Counted from the stretch's first letter, positions 44,549-54,286 are shown. The stretch: 64,000 nucleotides of DNA from UBA7067 sp051880615 (GCA_051880615.1 JBJEOH010000059.1:23736-87735); one strand, 5' to 3'. Numbers and translations are program-made. The notes: generated from the letters alone by a model not told the origin.

Positions 44549-45196
44549 TCAATACCCGTGAGCCTGCTTGAGCATCATATCCTTGACCTTCATAAGGCGG
44601 ATCTGGGTGCTTCGCTCATTTTCATCAAGCTTCATTGTGATATATTTTATGCTCTGCTGAGTTTCGGGAATCATAACATGCTCAAGAGCGTTTACACGAC
44701 GCCTTGTCTTTTCAATCTCGCTTGCAAGCAAGGCGCAGGACTTTTCACACTCGGCAAGACGGAGCAAATCGGGCAGCACTCCTGCAAGCGATTTCACTGC
44801 GTCGTCAAGGTCTGACGAGGTAAACGCAAAGCCGTATGAGTAAATATCGTTTTCGTCTGATGTTCTCGTTTTTGTGTTGAAAACAGGAATATCAACGCTC
44901 ATAACATTTTTTGTGTCAACCTCAACAGACACCTCCTGCTTTGGTGCGAGCAAAGCGGCATTAAGGGCTTCATCGCTCATTGAGGCTCTGGCTAACACGA
45001 AATTTTTGTTAGCCTCCTCAATGCTTTTTTCAACCTTTTCACGCAGTTCCTTATTTTCTCTTACCATATCAAGGAACTGACGCATAAGCTCATCGCGCTT
45101 ATCCTTAAGCAGCTTGTGTCCTCTCATAGCAGTAACAAGCTTTTTCTTAAGCCTTGTAAGCTCCATTCTGGTGGGGTTTACCGTTTTATTAGCCAA
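44549..45196 (-). CDS. ntpD: V-type ATPase subunit D (central stalk)
   Basis: Coiled-coil rotor shaft that inserts into the A3B3 head; 215 residues. The N-terminal TVNPTRMELTRLKKKLVTAM and the C-terminal TRRRVNALEHVMIPETQQSI are family hallmarks. Last gene of the nine-gene operon, 19 bases after ntpB. Confidence 0.95.
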   Translation of the reverse strand: MANKTVNPTRMELTRLKKKLVTAMRGHKLLKDKRDELMRQFLDMVRENKELREKVEKSIEEANKNFVLARASMSDEALNAALLAPKQEVSVEVDTKNVMSVDIPVFNTKTRTSDENDIYSYGFAFTSSDLDDAVKSLAGVLPDLLRLAECEKSCALLASEIEKTRRRVNALEHVMIPETQQSIKYITMKLDENERSTQIRLMKVKDMMLKQAHGY

Positions 45197-45215
45197 GGCT
45201 GTTCACCTCTTTAGA

Positions 45216-46589
45216 TTATTCTTTGCCGTAATATTTATCAAGATACTCGTCCTTGATTCTCTTAAGCTCGCTTCTCGGCAGGATTGAAAGCAGCTTCCAG
45301 CCGATTTCAAGAGTTTCCTCAATATCACGGTTCGCGTTATAGCCCTGTGAAACATACTGCTTCTCAAACTCGTCGGCAAACTTTGCGTAAAGCTTATCCA
45401 TATCGGTAAGAGCCGCCTCACCGAGAACTACCATAAGCTCCTTAGCGTCCTTACCTCTTGAATACGCAGCAAAGAGCTGGTTCATTGTGTTGGCGTGGTC
45501 TGCTCTTGTCTTTCCCTCACCTATGCCCTTATCCTTAAGACGGCTGAGCGACGGAAGAACATCAATCGGCGGAGCGATATTTTTGCGGTAAAGCTCACGG
45601 CTCAGAATAATCTGACCCTCGGTGATATAGCCTGTAAGGTCAGGAATCGGATGAGTTTTATCGTCTTCAGGCATTGTAAGAATCGGAATAAGAGTGATAC
45701 TTCCGTTCTTGCCCTTCTGTCTGCCTGCTCTCTCATAAAGAGAAGCAAGGTCAGTATACATATATCCGGGGTATCCGCGTCTGCCGGGAACTTCCTTTCT
45801 TGCGGCGGAAACCTCACGCAGAGCATCGGCGTAGTTTGTGATATCCGTCATAATAACGAGAACATGCATACCTGCATCAAATGCAAGATATTCAGCGGCT
45901 GTAAGCGCCATTCTCGGAGTTGCGATACGCTCTATTGCAGGGTCGTTTGCAAGGTTTACGAACATAACCGTTCTGTCGATAGCGCCTGTTTCCTTAAAGC
46001 TTTCAACAAAAAAGTTTGATTCCTCAAATGTAATACCCATTGCAGCGAAAACAACGGCGAACGGCTCACTTGTTCCTCTAACCTTTGCCTGTCTTGCAAT
46101 CTGCGCTGCAAGCTGTGCATGCGGCAAGCCTGAGGCTGAGAATATCGGCAGCTTTTGACCTCTTACAAGCGTGTTAAGTCCGTCAATAGCCGAAATACCT
46201 GTCTGTATAAACTCCTGCGGATAGTTTCTTGCCGCCGGGTTCATCGGCAGGCCGTTGATGTCCATTCTCTTTTCGGGCAGAATATCGGGGCCTCCGTCAA
46301 TCGGTCTGCCCATACCGTCGAATACGCGGCTGAGCATATCTTCACTAACGCCAAGCTCCATACTTCTGCCAAGGAACCTAACCTTGCTGTTTGACAGATT
46401 AATTCCTGCGCTGTTTTCAAAAAGCTGAACCAGCGCATCTGTGCCGTTTATTTCAAGCACTTTACAGCGGCGTTTTTCTCCGCTTGCAAGCTCGATTTCG
46501 CCAAGCTCGTTATAGCAAACGCCCTGCACTCCCCTGACAAGCATCAGCGGGCCTGCGACCTCTTCAATAGTTCTGTATTCCTTTGGCAT
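45216..46589 (-). CDS. ntpB: V-type ATPase subunit B
   Basis: Non-catalytic nucleotide-binding subunit of the head, 457 residues. Typical blocks: TIEEVAGPLMLVRGVQGV, GLPHAQLAAQIARQA (no Walker A lysine, as usual for B), MTDITNYADALREVSAARKEV and GSITLIPILTMPEDDKTHPI. The ATG overlaps the ntpA stop by one base (TAATG). Confidence 0.96.
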   Translation of the reverse strand: MPKEYRTIEEVAGPLMLVRGVQGVCYNELGEIELASGEKRRCKVLEINGTDALVQLFENSAGINLSNSKVRFLGRSMELGVSEDMLSRVFDGMGRPIDGGPDILPEKRMDINGLPMNPAARNYPQEFIQTGISAIDGLNTLVRGQKLPIFSASGLPHAQLAAQIARQAKVRGTSEPFAVVFAAMGITFEESNFFVESFKETGAIDRTVMFVNLANDPAIERIATPRMALTAAEYLAFDAGMHVLVIMTDITNYADALREVSAARKEVPGRRGYPGYMYTDLASLYERAGRQKGKNGSITLIPILTMPEDDKTHPIPDLTGYITEGQIILSRELYRKNIAPPIDVLPSLSRLKDKGIGEGKTRADHANTMNQLFAAYSRGKDAKELMVVLGEAALTDMDKLYAKFADEFEKQYVSQGYNANRDIEETLEIGWKLLSILPRSELKRIKDEYLDKYYGKE

Positions 46590-48361
46590 TACAGCTCGCC
46601 TCCCTTGTCAATCTGCTCGTTTATCTGCTCTTCGAGCTTTTCAAGAATAGCCTTGTATTCCTCGTCAACCTTTTCGATAACTGTATATTTAAATCTGCCT
46701 ATCTGCTCACGGACAGGAAGTGACACAAGCGCATTAACGCCTGCGCCCTGACTGAGAGCGTTCAAAGCCAAATCATAATATGCGAGAATTAATAGCATCA
46801 TAAGGTGCTGCTTTTTAAGCGGTGTGTAAGTGTCAACCTCGTGGAACGCATCCTGATGCAGGAAGTCCTCACGGATTGAACGCGCCGCTTCAAGCTTGAT
46901 TCTGTCAGGAGCCGAAAGTGCGTCCATACCGACAAGTTTTACTATTTCGTCAAGCTCTGCTTCCTCCTGCAAAATCGCCATCATCTTATGGCGACATTCC
47001 ATCCAGTCGGGTGCAACTGTTTCATTGTACCAGTCAGCCATTGTATCAATATACAGTGAATAGCTGTTCAGCCAGTTGATTGCAGGGAAATGACGCTTAT
47101 AGGCAAGCGCCGAGTCAAGTCCCCAGAACACCTTTACAATTCGAAGTGTAGCCTGAGATACAGGCTCGGAAATATCGCCGCCCGGAGGAGATACTGCGCC
47201 GATAACGGAAAGCGCGCCTTCCTTGTCGTCAGTACCGAGCGTGATAACCTTACCTGCACGCTCATAAAACTGAGCAAGACGGCTGCCGAGATATGCAGGA
47301 TAACCCTCTTCACCGGGCATTTCTTCAAGTCTGCCCGACATTTCACGCAGAGCCTCTGCCCAGCGCGAGGTTGAGTCGCCCATAAGAGCAACTGAGTAAC
47401 CCATATCGCGGAAGTATTCGGCGATTGTGATACCTGTATAAATTGAAGCCTCACGAGCCGCAACAGGCATATCGGAGGTGTTGGCGATAAGCACGGTTCT
47501 CTCCATAAGAGAGTGACCTGTTTTCGGGTCGATAAGCTCAGGGAACTCGTTTAGAACATCCGTCATTTCGTTGCCGCGCTCACCGCAGCCGATATATACA
47601 ACGATGTCAGCCTCTGCCCACTTTGCAAGCTGGTGCTGAACAACTGTCTTTCCGCTTCCGAAAGGACCCGGAACAGCTGCTACACCGCCCTTGGCAATCG
47701 GGAAAAATGTGTCGATTACACGCTGACCTGTTACAAGCGGCATATCAGGCGAAAGCTTTTTCTTGTACGGTCTGCCGATGCGTACAGGCCACTTTTGCAT
47801 CATCGTTACTTCGCGGTCAACGCCGTTTTTATCGGTTATTACCGCTATAACGCTGTCAACGGTGTACTCACCGCCGTTGATTGATTTTACAGTTCCGCTT
47901 ATCTTATTAGGAACCATTATTTTCTGAACAACAATTTCGGTTTCCTTTACGGTACCGAGACAGTCGCCCGACTCCACCTTATCCCCGACCTTTACTGTCG
48001 GAACAAAGCTCCACTTCTTCTCTCTGTTAAGTGACGGAACCTCAACGCCTCTTTCAAGGTTATTGCCCGACACACGCATAATTTCGTCAAGCGGTCTCTG
48101 GATACCGTCATAAATACTGCCGATAAGTCCGGGACCAAGCTCAACGCTCAAAGGTGAACCTGTGGATTCAACAGGCTCGCCCGGTCCTAAGCCCGAGGTT
48201 TCCTCATAAACCTGTATTGACGCTTTGTCACCGTGCATTTCGATTATTTCTCCGATAAGCCTTTGGTCGCTTACACGGACAACATCAAACATATTTGCGT
48301 CACGCATTCCCTCGGCAATAACGAGCGGACCCGCAACCTTTTGTATAATACCTTTGCTCAT
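46589..48361 (-). CDS. ntpA: V-type ATPase catalytic subunit A
   Basis: Catalytic subunit, 590 residues. Walker A is GPFGSGKTVVQHQLAKW near residue 235; the catalytic Glu is in YIGCGERGNEMTDVL, followed by MGDSTSRWAEALREMSGRLE and a QATLRIVKVFWGLDSALAYK block. The large non-homologous insert of A subunits (residues 110-200) is present. Subunit F lies upstream, B downstream. Confidence 0.97.
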   Translation of the reverse strand: MSKGIIQKVAGPLVIAEGMRDANMFDVVRVSDQRLIGEIIEMHGDKASIQVYEETSGLGPGEPVESTGSPLSVELGPGLIGSIYDGIQRPLDEIMRVSGNNLERGVEVPSLNREKKWSFVPTVKVGDKVESGDCLGTVKETEIVVQKIMVPNKISGTVKSINGGEYTVDSVIAVITDKNGVDREVTMMQKWPVRIGRPYKKKLSPDMPLVTGQRVIDTFFPIAKGGVAAVPGPFGSGKTVVQHQLAKWAEADIVVYIGCGERGNEMTDVLNEFPELIDPKTGHSLMERTVLIANTSDMPVAAREASIYTGITIAEYFRDMGYSVALMGDSTSRWAEALREMSGRLEEMPGEEGYPAYLGSRLAQFYERAGKVITLGTDDKEGALSVIGAVSPPGGDISEPVSQATLRIVKVFWGLDSALAYKRHFPAINWLNSYSLYIDTMADWYNETVAPDWMECRHKMMAILQEEAELDEIVKLVGMDALSAPDRIKLEAARSIREDFLHQDAFHEVDTYTPLKKQHLMMLLILAYYDLALNALSQGAGVNALVSLPVREQIGRFKYTVIEKVDEEYKAILEKLEEQINEQIDKGGEL

Positions 48362-48388
48362 TTTTATCTTTCATTCCCTTCAGGTGGG

Positions 48389-48706
48389 TTAATCATTAAA
48401 TATAATATCAGAACCGACAGCTTTTTCTACCGACTTTTTCACATTTGCGATTCCTATACCGTTATTATCCTTAACGCCGGGAATCGGAATAACCGCAGGA
48501 AGCTGCCGCTCGGAAAGCCTGTCGATTTCTGTTTCAAGCTGCAAAGCGAGTGACTCGGTTATATATATCACAGCATACTCGCCGTTTGCAATTCGCCTGA
48601 ACTTTTCCGTCGGGTCTTCACCGTATTCAACGGCTATAACATCAATGCCGAGAACGCCAAAGCCGTACACGCTGTCACGGTCGCCGATTGCTGCAATTCT
48701 ATACAT
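48389..48706 (-). CDS. V-type ATPase subunit F
   Basis: Small central-stalk subunit, 105 residues, normal length. Features: YRIAAIGDRDSVYGFGVLGI at the N-terminus, YAVIYITESLA, and IPGVKDNNGIGIANVKKSVEKAVG. Its start overlaps the ntpC stop by eight bases. In the Enterococcus naming this is NtpG. Confidence 0.92.
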   Translation of the reverse strand: MYRIAAIGDRDSVYGFGVLGIDVIAVEYGEDPTEKFRRIANGEYAVIYITESLALQLETEIDRLSERQLPAVIPIPGVKDNNGIGIANVKKSVEKAVGSDIIFND

Positions 48707-49667
48707 ACATATCCCTCAGTCTTTCGTTTACTGCGCCGCTGTCGAGGTCGTTAAGCTTTGCTGACAATATCAGCCTCACAGCCTTGATTTCGTTCTCTCT
48801 TGCAATGATATACGCCGCAAGAGGTCCTATGGTAAAAGGCTCGCTCTTTTGCGGCTTGATGCTGTCGATAAGCTTATCATCGCACCACTTTTCAAAGGCT
48901 GACGGTGAGGTCTTTAACGCTTCAACCGCAGACGAGTAAGATGTGGTTGAGAGATAGCTGAAAATATCGTCGAGTGATTTTGCCGCCGCCTTTGCAAGAA
49001 GCGTTATATTCACGCTCTCACAGGGTGCCAAAGCTCTTGTGATAAAGTCAAGGCTCTTGCCTGTTTTTTCACATCTGACAGCCGTTTTTATGTCAGCGCT
49101 TGCTACTGTAAGCTCTGCATAAAGCCTGATAACCTCACTGTCGGTTTCAAAGGCTTTTTTATATATTGCATTTAAGCAGTCAGTGTCAATTATAACATCG
49201 CACAGCTGACCGTCGCCTGTCTGCAAAAGCGTTGTCATTGACTGCTGCGCCGTACTCTGCAAATGGTCGGGCAGATTTTTATAATTGTGAGCCTTTATCG
49301 CATCATATATTTTTTCGCCCGAAACTGTGCCGTTTTCCATAAACATTCCAACGGGATTTACATCTCTTGTCACAGCCTTGACCGAGACCTTGAGATTGTG
49401 AAAATCATCGGAATAGCGAAAAACATCAAACGGCGATAAATCGTCGGTAAGTTCAGCCATAAGCGCCCATATTTTCTTTCTTTCAATAGACAAAAGCGCT
49501 GAAACATCTGTTTCCTGCTCGTCTGTGCCAAAGCCCTTATCATAAAGATATTGCAGGCAATCGTCATAGCTTCTTGAGTTTATGAGGTTGTCTATATCCT
49601 GCCTTGACAAGAGAGAAAGCTCTCTTGAGCGTATTCTGGCTACTGCGTAGGTGTAGTCTTGTTTCAA
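48699..49667 (-). CDS. ntpC: V-type ATPase subunit C (d)
   Basis: Socket subunit linking the central stalk to the membrane ring; 322 residues. The N-terminal TYAVARIRSRELSLLSRQDI and the C-terminal PLAAYIIARENEIKAVRLIL, then SAKLN, are family marks. Confidence 0.94.
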   Translation of the reverse strand: MKQDYTYAVARIRSRELSLLSRQDIDNLINSRSYDDCLQYLYDKGFGTDEQETDVSALLSIERKKIWALMAELTDDLSPFDVFRYSDDFHNLKVSVKAVTRDVNPVGMFMENGTVSGEKIYDAIKAHNYKNLPDHLQSTAQQSMTTLLQTGDGQLCDVIIDTDCLNAIYKKAFETDSEVIRLYAELTVASADIKTAVRCEKTGKSLDFITRALAPCESVNITLLAKAAAKSLDDIFSYLSTTSYSSAVEALKTSPSAFEKWCDDKLIDSIKPQKSEPFTIGPLAAYIIARENEIKAVRLILSAKLNDLDSGAVNERLRDMYV

Positions 49668-49681
49668 ATTAACACCTCCGA

Positions 49682-50269
49682 TTATGAAAACAACAGCGAA
49701 TAAACCTCATCCTGAAGCTCATCATACTTTTCGCTGAAGATTGCATCAAAGGAGCAGTTTTCTTCAATGCCGCCGTATATCAGAACAAAGCCGCCGTCAA
49801 TGTCCGCCGTATCGTCAGACAGGGTAAGCATACCGCCCGACAGCTTGGAAAGCTTTTCATTAAAGCCCTTTGGCAGTCTTTGATTGTCAGCTTTATTAAA
49901 GGATATTTTGCCCTGTTCGTTCTTGTGAGAATTTTTTGCTATCATCTTTTCAATAATTGCAAAATACTCATTTGCAGAAAGCGACAGCAGACTGCCGTGA
50001 GCCTTATTTATAAGCTCAGATATTATGCTCTGTTTTGCGTTGAGCATAGCCTGCTTTTTTGCAAGCGCCGCCGAAGAGTCACCGCGAGCCTTGATGTCCT
50101 CGCACTCAGCAGTGGCTCTAACCTTTATGGCAGCTACCTCTTTTTCGGCATTCTTTAATATTTTCTGCTTAATTTCAAACGCAGATTTTTCAGCTTCACC
50201 CTTGATTTTTGCAACCGCAGCATCGCTGTCATCCTTAATCTGCTGTAAAATTTTGTCTAAGCCATTCAT
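49682..50269 (-). CDS. ntpE: V-type ATPase subunit E (peripheral stalk)
   Basis: Peripheral-stalk subunit, 195 residues. The N-terminal 110 residues are a long charged coiled coil (KIKGEAEKSAFEIKQKILKN and following); the C-terminal part forms the globular head that binds B. It lies between subunits K and C, as usual. It pairs with the small coiled-coil protein encoded at 52839. Confidence 0.88.
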   Translation of the reverse strand: MNGLDKILQQIKDDSDAAVAKIKGEAEKSAFEIKQKILKNAEKEVAAIKVRATAECEDIKARGDSSAALAKKQAMLNAKQSIISELINKAHGSLLSLSANEYFAIIEKMIAKNSHKNEQGKISFNKADNQRLPKGFNEKLSKLSGGMLTLSDDTADIDGGFVLIYGGIEENCSFDAIFSEKYDELQDEVYSLLFS

Positions 50270-50310
50270 TATAAATTCTCCGTTCCATAGGATTATCTGT
50301 AATTTTTTGT

Positions 50311-50793
50311 TTACAGGTTAAGTCCAGGAATATTGAATACTGCAAGCATCGAAACAAGGAGAGCAAGAATAGCGTATGTTTCAACCATCGCAGGAAGCAG
50401 AATTGTTTTACCGAACTGGTCGGGTCTTTTTGAAATTGTACCGATACCTGCAACCGAGCATTTGCCCTGATAAATTGCAGAGAAAAGACCTGAGAATGCT
50501 ATCGGAAGGCTTGCTGCAAGATAAAGAAGTCCCTTTGCAGCCGAGATATTCGGGTCTCCGCCGAGAACGCCGATGTTTGAAAGAATAAGGAATGCTACGA
50601 GCAAGCCGTAGATACCCTGTGTTGCAGGAAGAAGCTGGAAGATAAGAACCTTACCGAATTTTGACGGGTCCTCAGCCAGTACGCCTGAAGCCGCAACACC
50701 GGCTTTACCAACGCCGATAGCCGAGCCTGTGCCTGCGAGGAAGGTTGCAAGAGCCGCTCCTATAAGTCCGAAAATTATACCTAAATTATCCAT
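50311..50793 (-). CDS. ntpK: V-type ATPase membrane rotor subunit K (c), Na+-type
   Basis: Tandem two-hairpin proteolipid, 160 residues, four membrane helices. First hairpin: GTGSAIGVGKAGVAASGV and LLPATQGIYGLLVAFL; second hairpin: SAIYQGKCSVAGIG and PAMVETYAILALLVSML. The Glu in MVET is the ion-binding residue, with Leu, Thr and Gln in LLPATQG and Gln in YQGK at the positions known as Na+ ligands in Enterococcus hirae NtpK. I start at the ATG at 50793 with AAGGAGG upstream; it overlaps the ntpI stop by eight bases. Confidence 0.93.
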   Translation of the reverse strand: MDNLGIIFGLIGAALATFLAGTGSAIGVGKAGVAASGVLAEDPSKFGKVLIFQLLPATQGIYGLLVAFLILSNIGVLGGDPNISAAKGLLYLAASLPIAFSGLFSAIYQGKCSVAGIGTISKRPDQFGKTILLPAMVETYAILALLVSMLAVFNIPGLNL

Positions 50794-52804
50794 TTTTAAT
50801 GTCCTCCTTGATATTATAGTGCTTTGTATTAATTTTAAAGGGAGCGAACTTTTCGCCGCCGCCCTCATAAAATTTTCCGAAAAATTCAACAAACTGCAAA
50901 CGGTTTGTGTGAACATATGCGCCCAGCGCGTTTATACCGATATTAAGCGTGTGACCGATAAGGAACACGATGGTAAACGGTATTACGCCGAGTCCGCCGC
51001 CGAACATACTGCCAATCTGATTGAAAACCTGAGCGATAACGCCTGTGGCAAGTCCGAGAGCTAAAAGTCTTGAATATGAAAGAATATCGCTTAGATAGCT
51101 TGTTACGCCGTACACGCCGTAAATGCCTTTTAACAGCCGCTTAACAGGTTTGGAGCCTCTGCCGCTGAAGAAAAGTATTATCAATGCGCCGATAAGCGCG
51201 CACACACCGCCGATTGTAAGGAATATTGGCGGAAGTGTAAAGCCTGTCATTGATTTGAGCATATCCATTGAAAGCAGTGCGAGTATACCGCCTCCTACAA
51301 GCAGATACCAGCTCAATACATCATACACCGCATCAAGCGGCTTTCCGTTTTTGATTGACATATATCCGTTTATTCCGAGTCCGACAAAAATGTGGATTAT
51401 GCCGAACAGGAAGCAATACATCAGAAGCGTCATTGAGTTTGTACCCTGTATCGGGTCAAACCACAGTGCCGGGAATTTCCAATCGGCGTTAAAGAAGGTC
51501 TTGCCGATAACGGTGACTGCGTCGCCGAAGAAGCTGCCGTACATCGCACCCCAGAAGGTTGTGGAAATTCCGCAGAAAAAGAACATTTTTACGCTCTTTC
51601 TAAGCCCATCCTCCATATTCTTGAACTTCTTCAATACTATGGCGCAGGCTATTGTCATAACAAGACCGTAGCCCGCATCGGAAAACATCATACCGAAGAA
51701 AATATAATAGAATATCGCCATAATTCCTGTCGGGTCAAATTCATATCTTTTCGGCATACTGTAGGTTTCAAGCACGCTTTCGACAGGCCTTGTCAACGCA
51801 TTATTTTTCAATGCTATCGGTATTTCTTCGTTTTCGGGAATGTCCTGACATTCCACAACAGCATCGAATTTTTCCGAAAGATAACGAGCAAGCGGCTGTG
51901 CATCCTTTTTAGCGATATAGCCCTTGAGGAAGAATGTATGCCTTGTATTCTCGAGCTTTTCAAGCTCGCCGTATTTTTCGGCTCGCATAACATAATAGTC
52001 CTCCATAAATTTGAAGGAATCACGGCTGCTTTCAAAGGCTTTTATTTTTTCTTCATCTTCTGCAATGCCTTTTTCAAGGTTCTTTATCCTCTCCTTAAGC
52101 TGACGGATTCTGTCGGCAGGCGGATATTTCGAAATAACGCTCGGTGCGCTGTAGCCCATTTTTCTCAGAACATCCTCCATAAGAGGCTGCTCGTCTTTTT
52201 TGCAGATTATGAAAACACAGGTCATTTCCTTTGACGAGCTGATAATCTCAATTTCCGCAGAGGAAATTTCGGGATTAAGCTCGGCTATTTTCATAAGCAC
52301 CTGCTCATAGCTTAACTGTTCGGAAAAAGTGCCGATAAACGCGGCACTTGAGTCTGTGCCTTTAAATCGCATTGAAATATCAAGGCTTTGCCAAGGAAGC
52401 AGAGCTTCAATCTGATATTCATACTTGGCTACATCAGCTTTTTTATCAGATAAAGCTTTGTCAAGTGATATTACATCGTTTGCGCTTCGCATTATGTCTA
52501 TAGACTTTGACACAAGACTATAGTATTCATCAGTTGACAGCTGGTCTCTTCCCTTGAACATATCAAGCATAGATGATTTTTCAGGGAAATAGCGAAGTAA
52601 AATCTCATAAGCCTTAGCGGCTGACGCAGAATTTTTCATAAACAGCGATTGCTGCTGTGCTGTTTCTTCCTTTACAAAAACGCTGCCGTCATATTCAAGC
52701 GGTGTAATCTCAATTACTCCGCGCCGCTGAAGTGCCTCCATAATTGCCTTTCGCTTTGTTCTCAATGCGCAAATATGAATTTGCTGCATTTCTACAACTG
52801 GCAA
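50786..52804 (-). CDS. ntpI: V-type ATPase subunit I (a), stator
   Basis: Stator subunit, 672 residues. The soluble N-terminal half (to about residue 350) has coiled coils; the C-terminal half has 7-8 membrane segments forming the ion path. FDPTGIMAIFYYIFFGMMFSDAGYG marks the first segment, and SYLSDILSYSRLLALGLATG contains the essential Arg. The subunit is normal in length. Confidence 0.95.
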   Translation of the reverse strand: MPVVEMQQIHICALRTKRKAIMEALQRRGVIEITPLEYDGSVFVKEETAQQQSLFMKNSASAAKAYEILLRYFPEKSSMLDMFKGRDQLSTDEYYSLVSKSIDIMRSANDVISLDKALSDKKADVAKYEYQIEALLPWQSLDISMRFKGTDSSAAFIGTFSEQLSYEQVLMKIAELNPEISSAEIEIISSSKEMTCVFIICKKDEQPLMEDVLRKMGYSAPSVISKYPPADRIRQLKERIKNLEKGIAEDEEKIKAFESSRDSFKFMEDYYVMRAEKYGELEKLENTRHTFFLKGYIAKKDAQPLARYLSEKFDAVVECQDIPENEEIPIALKNNALTRPVESVLETYSMPKRYEFDPTGIMAIFYYIFFGMMFSDAGYGLVMTIACAIVLKKFKNMEDGLRKSVKMFFFCGISTTFWGAMYGSFFGDAVTVIGKTFFNADWKFPALWFDPIQGTNSMTLLMYCFLFGIIHIFVGLGINGYMSIKNGKPLDAVYDVLSWYLLVGGGILALLSMDMLKSMTGFTLPPIFLTIGGVCALIGALIILFFSGRGSKPVKRLLKGIYGVYGVTSYLSDILSYSRLLALGLATGVIAQVFNQIGSMFGGGLGVIPFTIVFLIGHTLNIGINALGAYVHTNRLQFVEFFGKFYEGGGEKFAPFKINTKHYNIKEDIKNG

Positions 52805-52838
52805 GGTTTAACACCTCCGTTATTAAATAATCTTTGCT

Positions 52839-53147
52839 TTAAATAATCTTTTCTATTATCTTTTTTATTGCCTCATCTTCTCTTGCAGCACAGCTTTTAT
52901 ACAGCTTTTGCGCATCTGAATCGGCATCCTTTTTTGCCTGTTCAAGCACAGCGTCTGCCTGCTGACGCGCTGTTTTGATAAGCTCAGCCCGTTCCTGCTC
53001 AGCCGCAGCAACATCCGCAGCCGCCTGCTCACGGGCGTTTTTTTCAGAAGCTTTAATATATTCCTCTGCCTGCCTCCTTGCCAGAGCTTCATCTTCATTT
53101 GATTTCTGCTCGGCTTGCTTTATTTTATTTACTGTGTCGAGTGCCAT
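52839..53147 (-). CDS. V-type ATPase subunit H/G-like peripheral stalk protein
   Basis: A 102-residue protein that is almost one coiled coil, rich in Ala, Glu, Lys and Gln (KIKQAEQKSNEDEALARRQA and on). It fits the small peripheral-stalk partner of subunit E (AhaH/NtpF type). First gene of the V-ATPase operon, with CGGAGGG before the ATG and a promoter upstream. Confidence 0.85.
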   Translation of the reverse strand: MALDTVNKIKQAEQKSNEDEALARRQAEEYIKASEKNAREQAAADVAAAEQERAELIKTARQQADAVLEQAKKDADSDAQKLYKSCAAREDEAIKKIIEKII

Positions 53148-53178
53148 CTGACCACCCTCCGTTTAGATATTAACTACT

Positions 53179-53207
53179 ATTTTACACATATTTGCACTTG
53201 CTGTCAA
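53179..53207 (-). promoter_or_regulatory. sigma-A promoter of the V-ATPase operon
   Basis: Exact TTGACA (53202-53207) and TAAAAT (53179-53184), 17-base spacer, about 30 bases upstream of the first start codon. The stretch 53208-53440 between this and spoIIGA is AT-rich. I see no certain promoter for spoIIGA in it and no convincing Spo0A box. Confidence 0.82.
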
Positions 53208-53440
53208 TCTCATTTTATTAATTTTTAACACTTATGCAGGATTTGTTCGGTATTCTTGCATATTTATACAGCTTTTTACGAAAAAAATAGAAATACATAC
53301 AAAAAATAAAACATTAACAGCATCATATTTTAATTTCAGATAAAGCTATAGGATTATACTAAAATTTATTATACCGCTTTTTCTGACAAGAAATATTAGC
53401 CGCGAGTGAGATAATATTATCAGGCAAGCGAGGTGATATT

Positions 53441-54286
53441 ATCAGAAGAGTTATATATATAGATGTGCTGATTTGCCTTAACCTTATAATAAATTATTTT
53501 ATCTTGGTATCCGTCGGGCGGCTTTTACACAGAAAGGTTCGTCAGTTAAGGCTGATTTTAGGCGCATTACTCGGAGCCTGCTGCTCGCTTATCATACTTT
53601 TACCTCCGATGAACAGTATCCTGAGCTTCGGTATAAAGCTTGCGGTATCTCTGCTGATTTGCCTTATCAGCTTTAAATTCAGCGGAATTAAAGCTCTGCT
53701 GAAAAACACAACCGCATTCTTTATGATGAGTTTTTTATTCTGCGGCATTATGATTGCACTGTGGTTTACCTTTACGCCGAGAGGAATGGTTATCAATAAC
53801 AGCACTGTCTATTTTAACATTTCGCCTTTAGTCCTGATTGTATCATCGCTTATTACATATTGCATTGCGCGCATTATCTGCCGCATCACCGGACAAAAAA
53901 AGCCGAAGGAGCTTTATTACGATATTAAAATTGACTACCATTCATCAAGCGCAATGATAAAAGGCAAGCTGGACACCGGTTGCAGCCTTGTTGAACCTTT
54001 CAGCGGTAGTCCGGTAATAGTATGCAATAAAGATAAAATCAGAAGTATTTTACCCGAAAACATTCTTGAATATAAAAAATGTCTTACTCATTCAGGAAGT
54101 CCCGAAAGAATCAGACTTATCCCCTACAATACAATAAGTGGCGAGGGTCTTTTGCCGTGCTTTAAGCCTGACAGAATTTTCATTGGCGACAGCTTATGTA
54201 TGAATGAAATTTATATTGCTGTGGCTGAACGCGGAAGTATTGAGAATGAAATCGGGTGTATTATTAATCCTCAGTGTTTAGATTAG
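53441..54286 (+). CDS. spoIIGA: Pro-sigma-E processing peptidase SpoIIGA, probable AUC start
   Basis: Membrane aspartic protease that cleaves pro-SigE in the mother cell. Five or so membrane segments fill residues 1-140; the protease domain follows with the active Asp in GKLDTGCSLVEPFSGSPVIV. The first ATG/GTG-type codon in frame is GTG 53465, without a ribosome site and lacking the conserved VIYIDVL start. The frame is open upstream with no ATG, GTG or TTG to a stop at 53384. GAGGTGAT (53430-53437) lies six bases before ATC 53441, giving IRRVIYIDVLICLN, which aligns with B. subtilis MKIYLDVIWLLN. The product would have 281 residues. sigE follows. Confidence 0.85.
   Translation: MRRVIYIDVLICLNLIINYFILVSVGRLLHRKVRQLRLILGALLGACCSLIILLPPMNSILSFGIKLAVSLLICLISFKFSGIKALLKNTTAFFMMSFLFCGIMIALWFTFTPRGMVINNSTVYFNISPLVLIVSSLITYCIARIICRITGQKKPKELYYDIKIDYHSSSAMIKGKLDTGCSLVEPFSGSPVIVCNKDKIRSILPENILEYKKCLTHSGSPERIRLIPYNTISGEGLLPCFKPDRIFIGDSLCMNEIYIAVAERGSIENEIGCIINPQCLD

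Noticed and set aside
53208..53437. Spo0A-type box upstream of spoIIGA
   Set aside because: TTCTGACA-like sites only partly match TGTCGAA and have no clear spacing to a -10 box.
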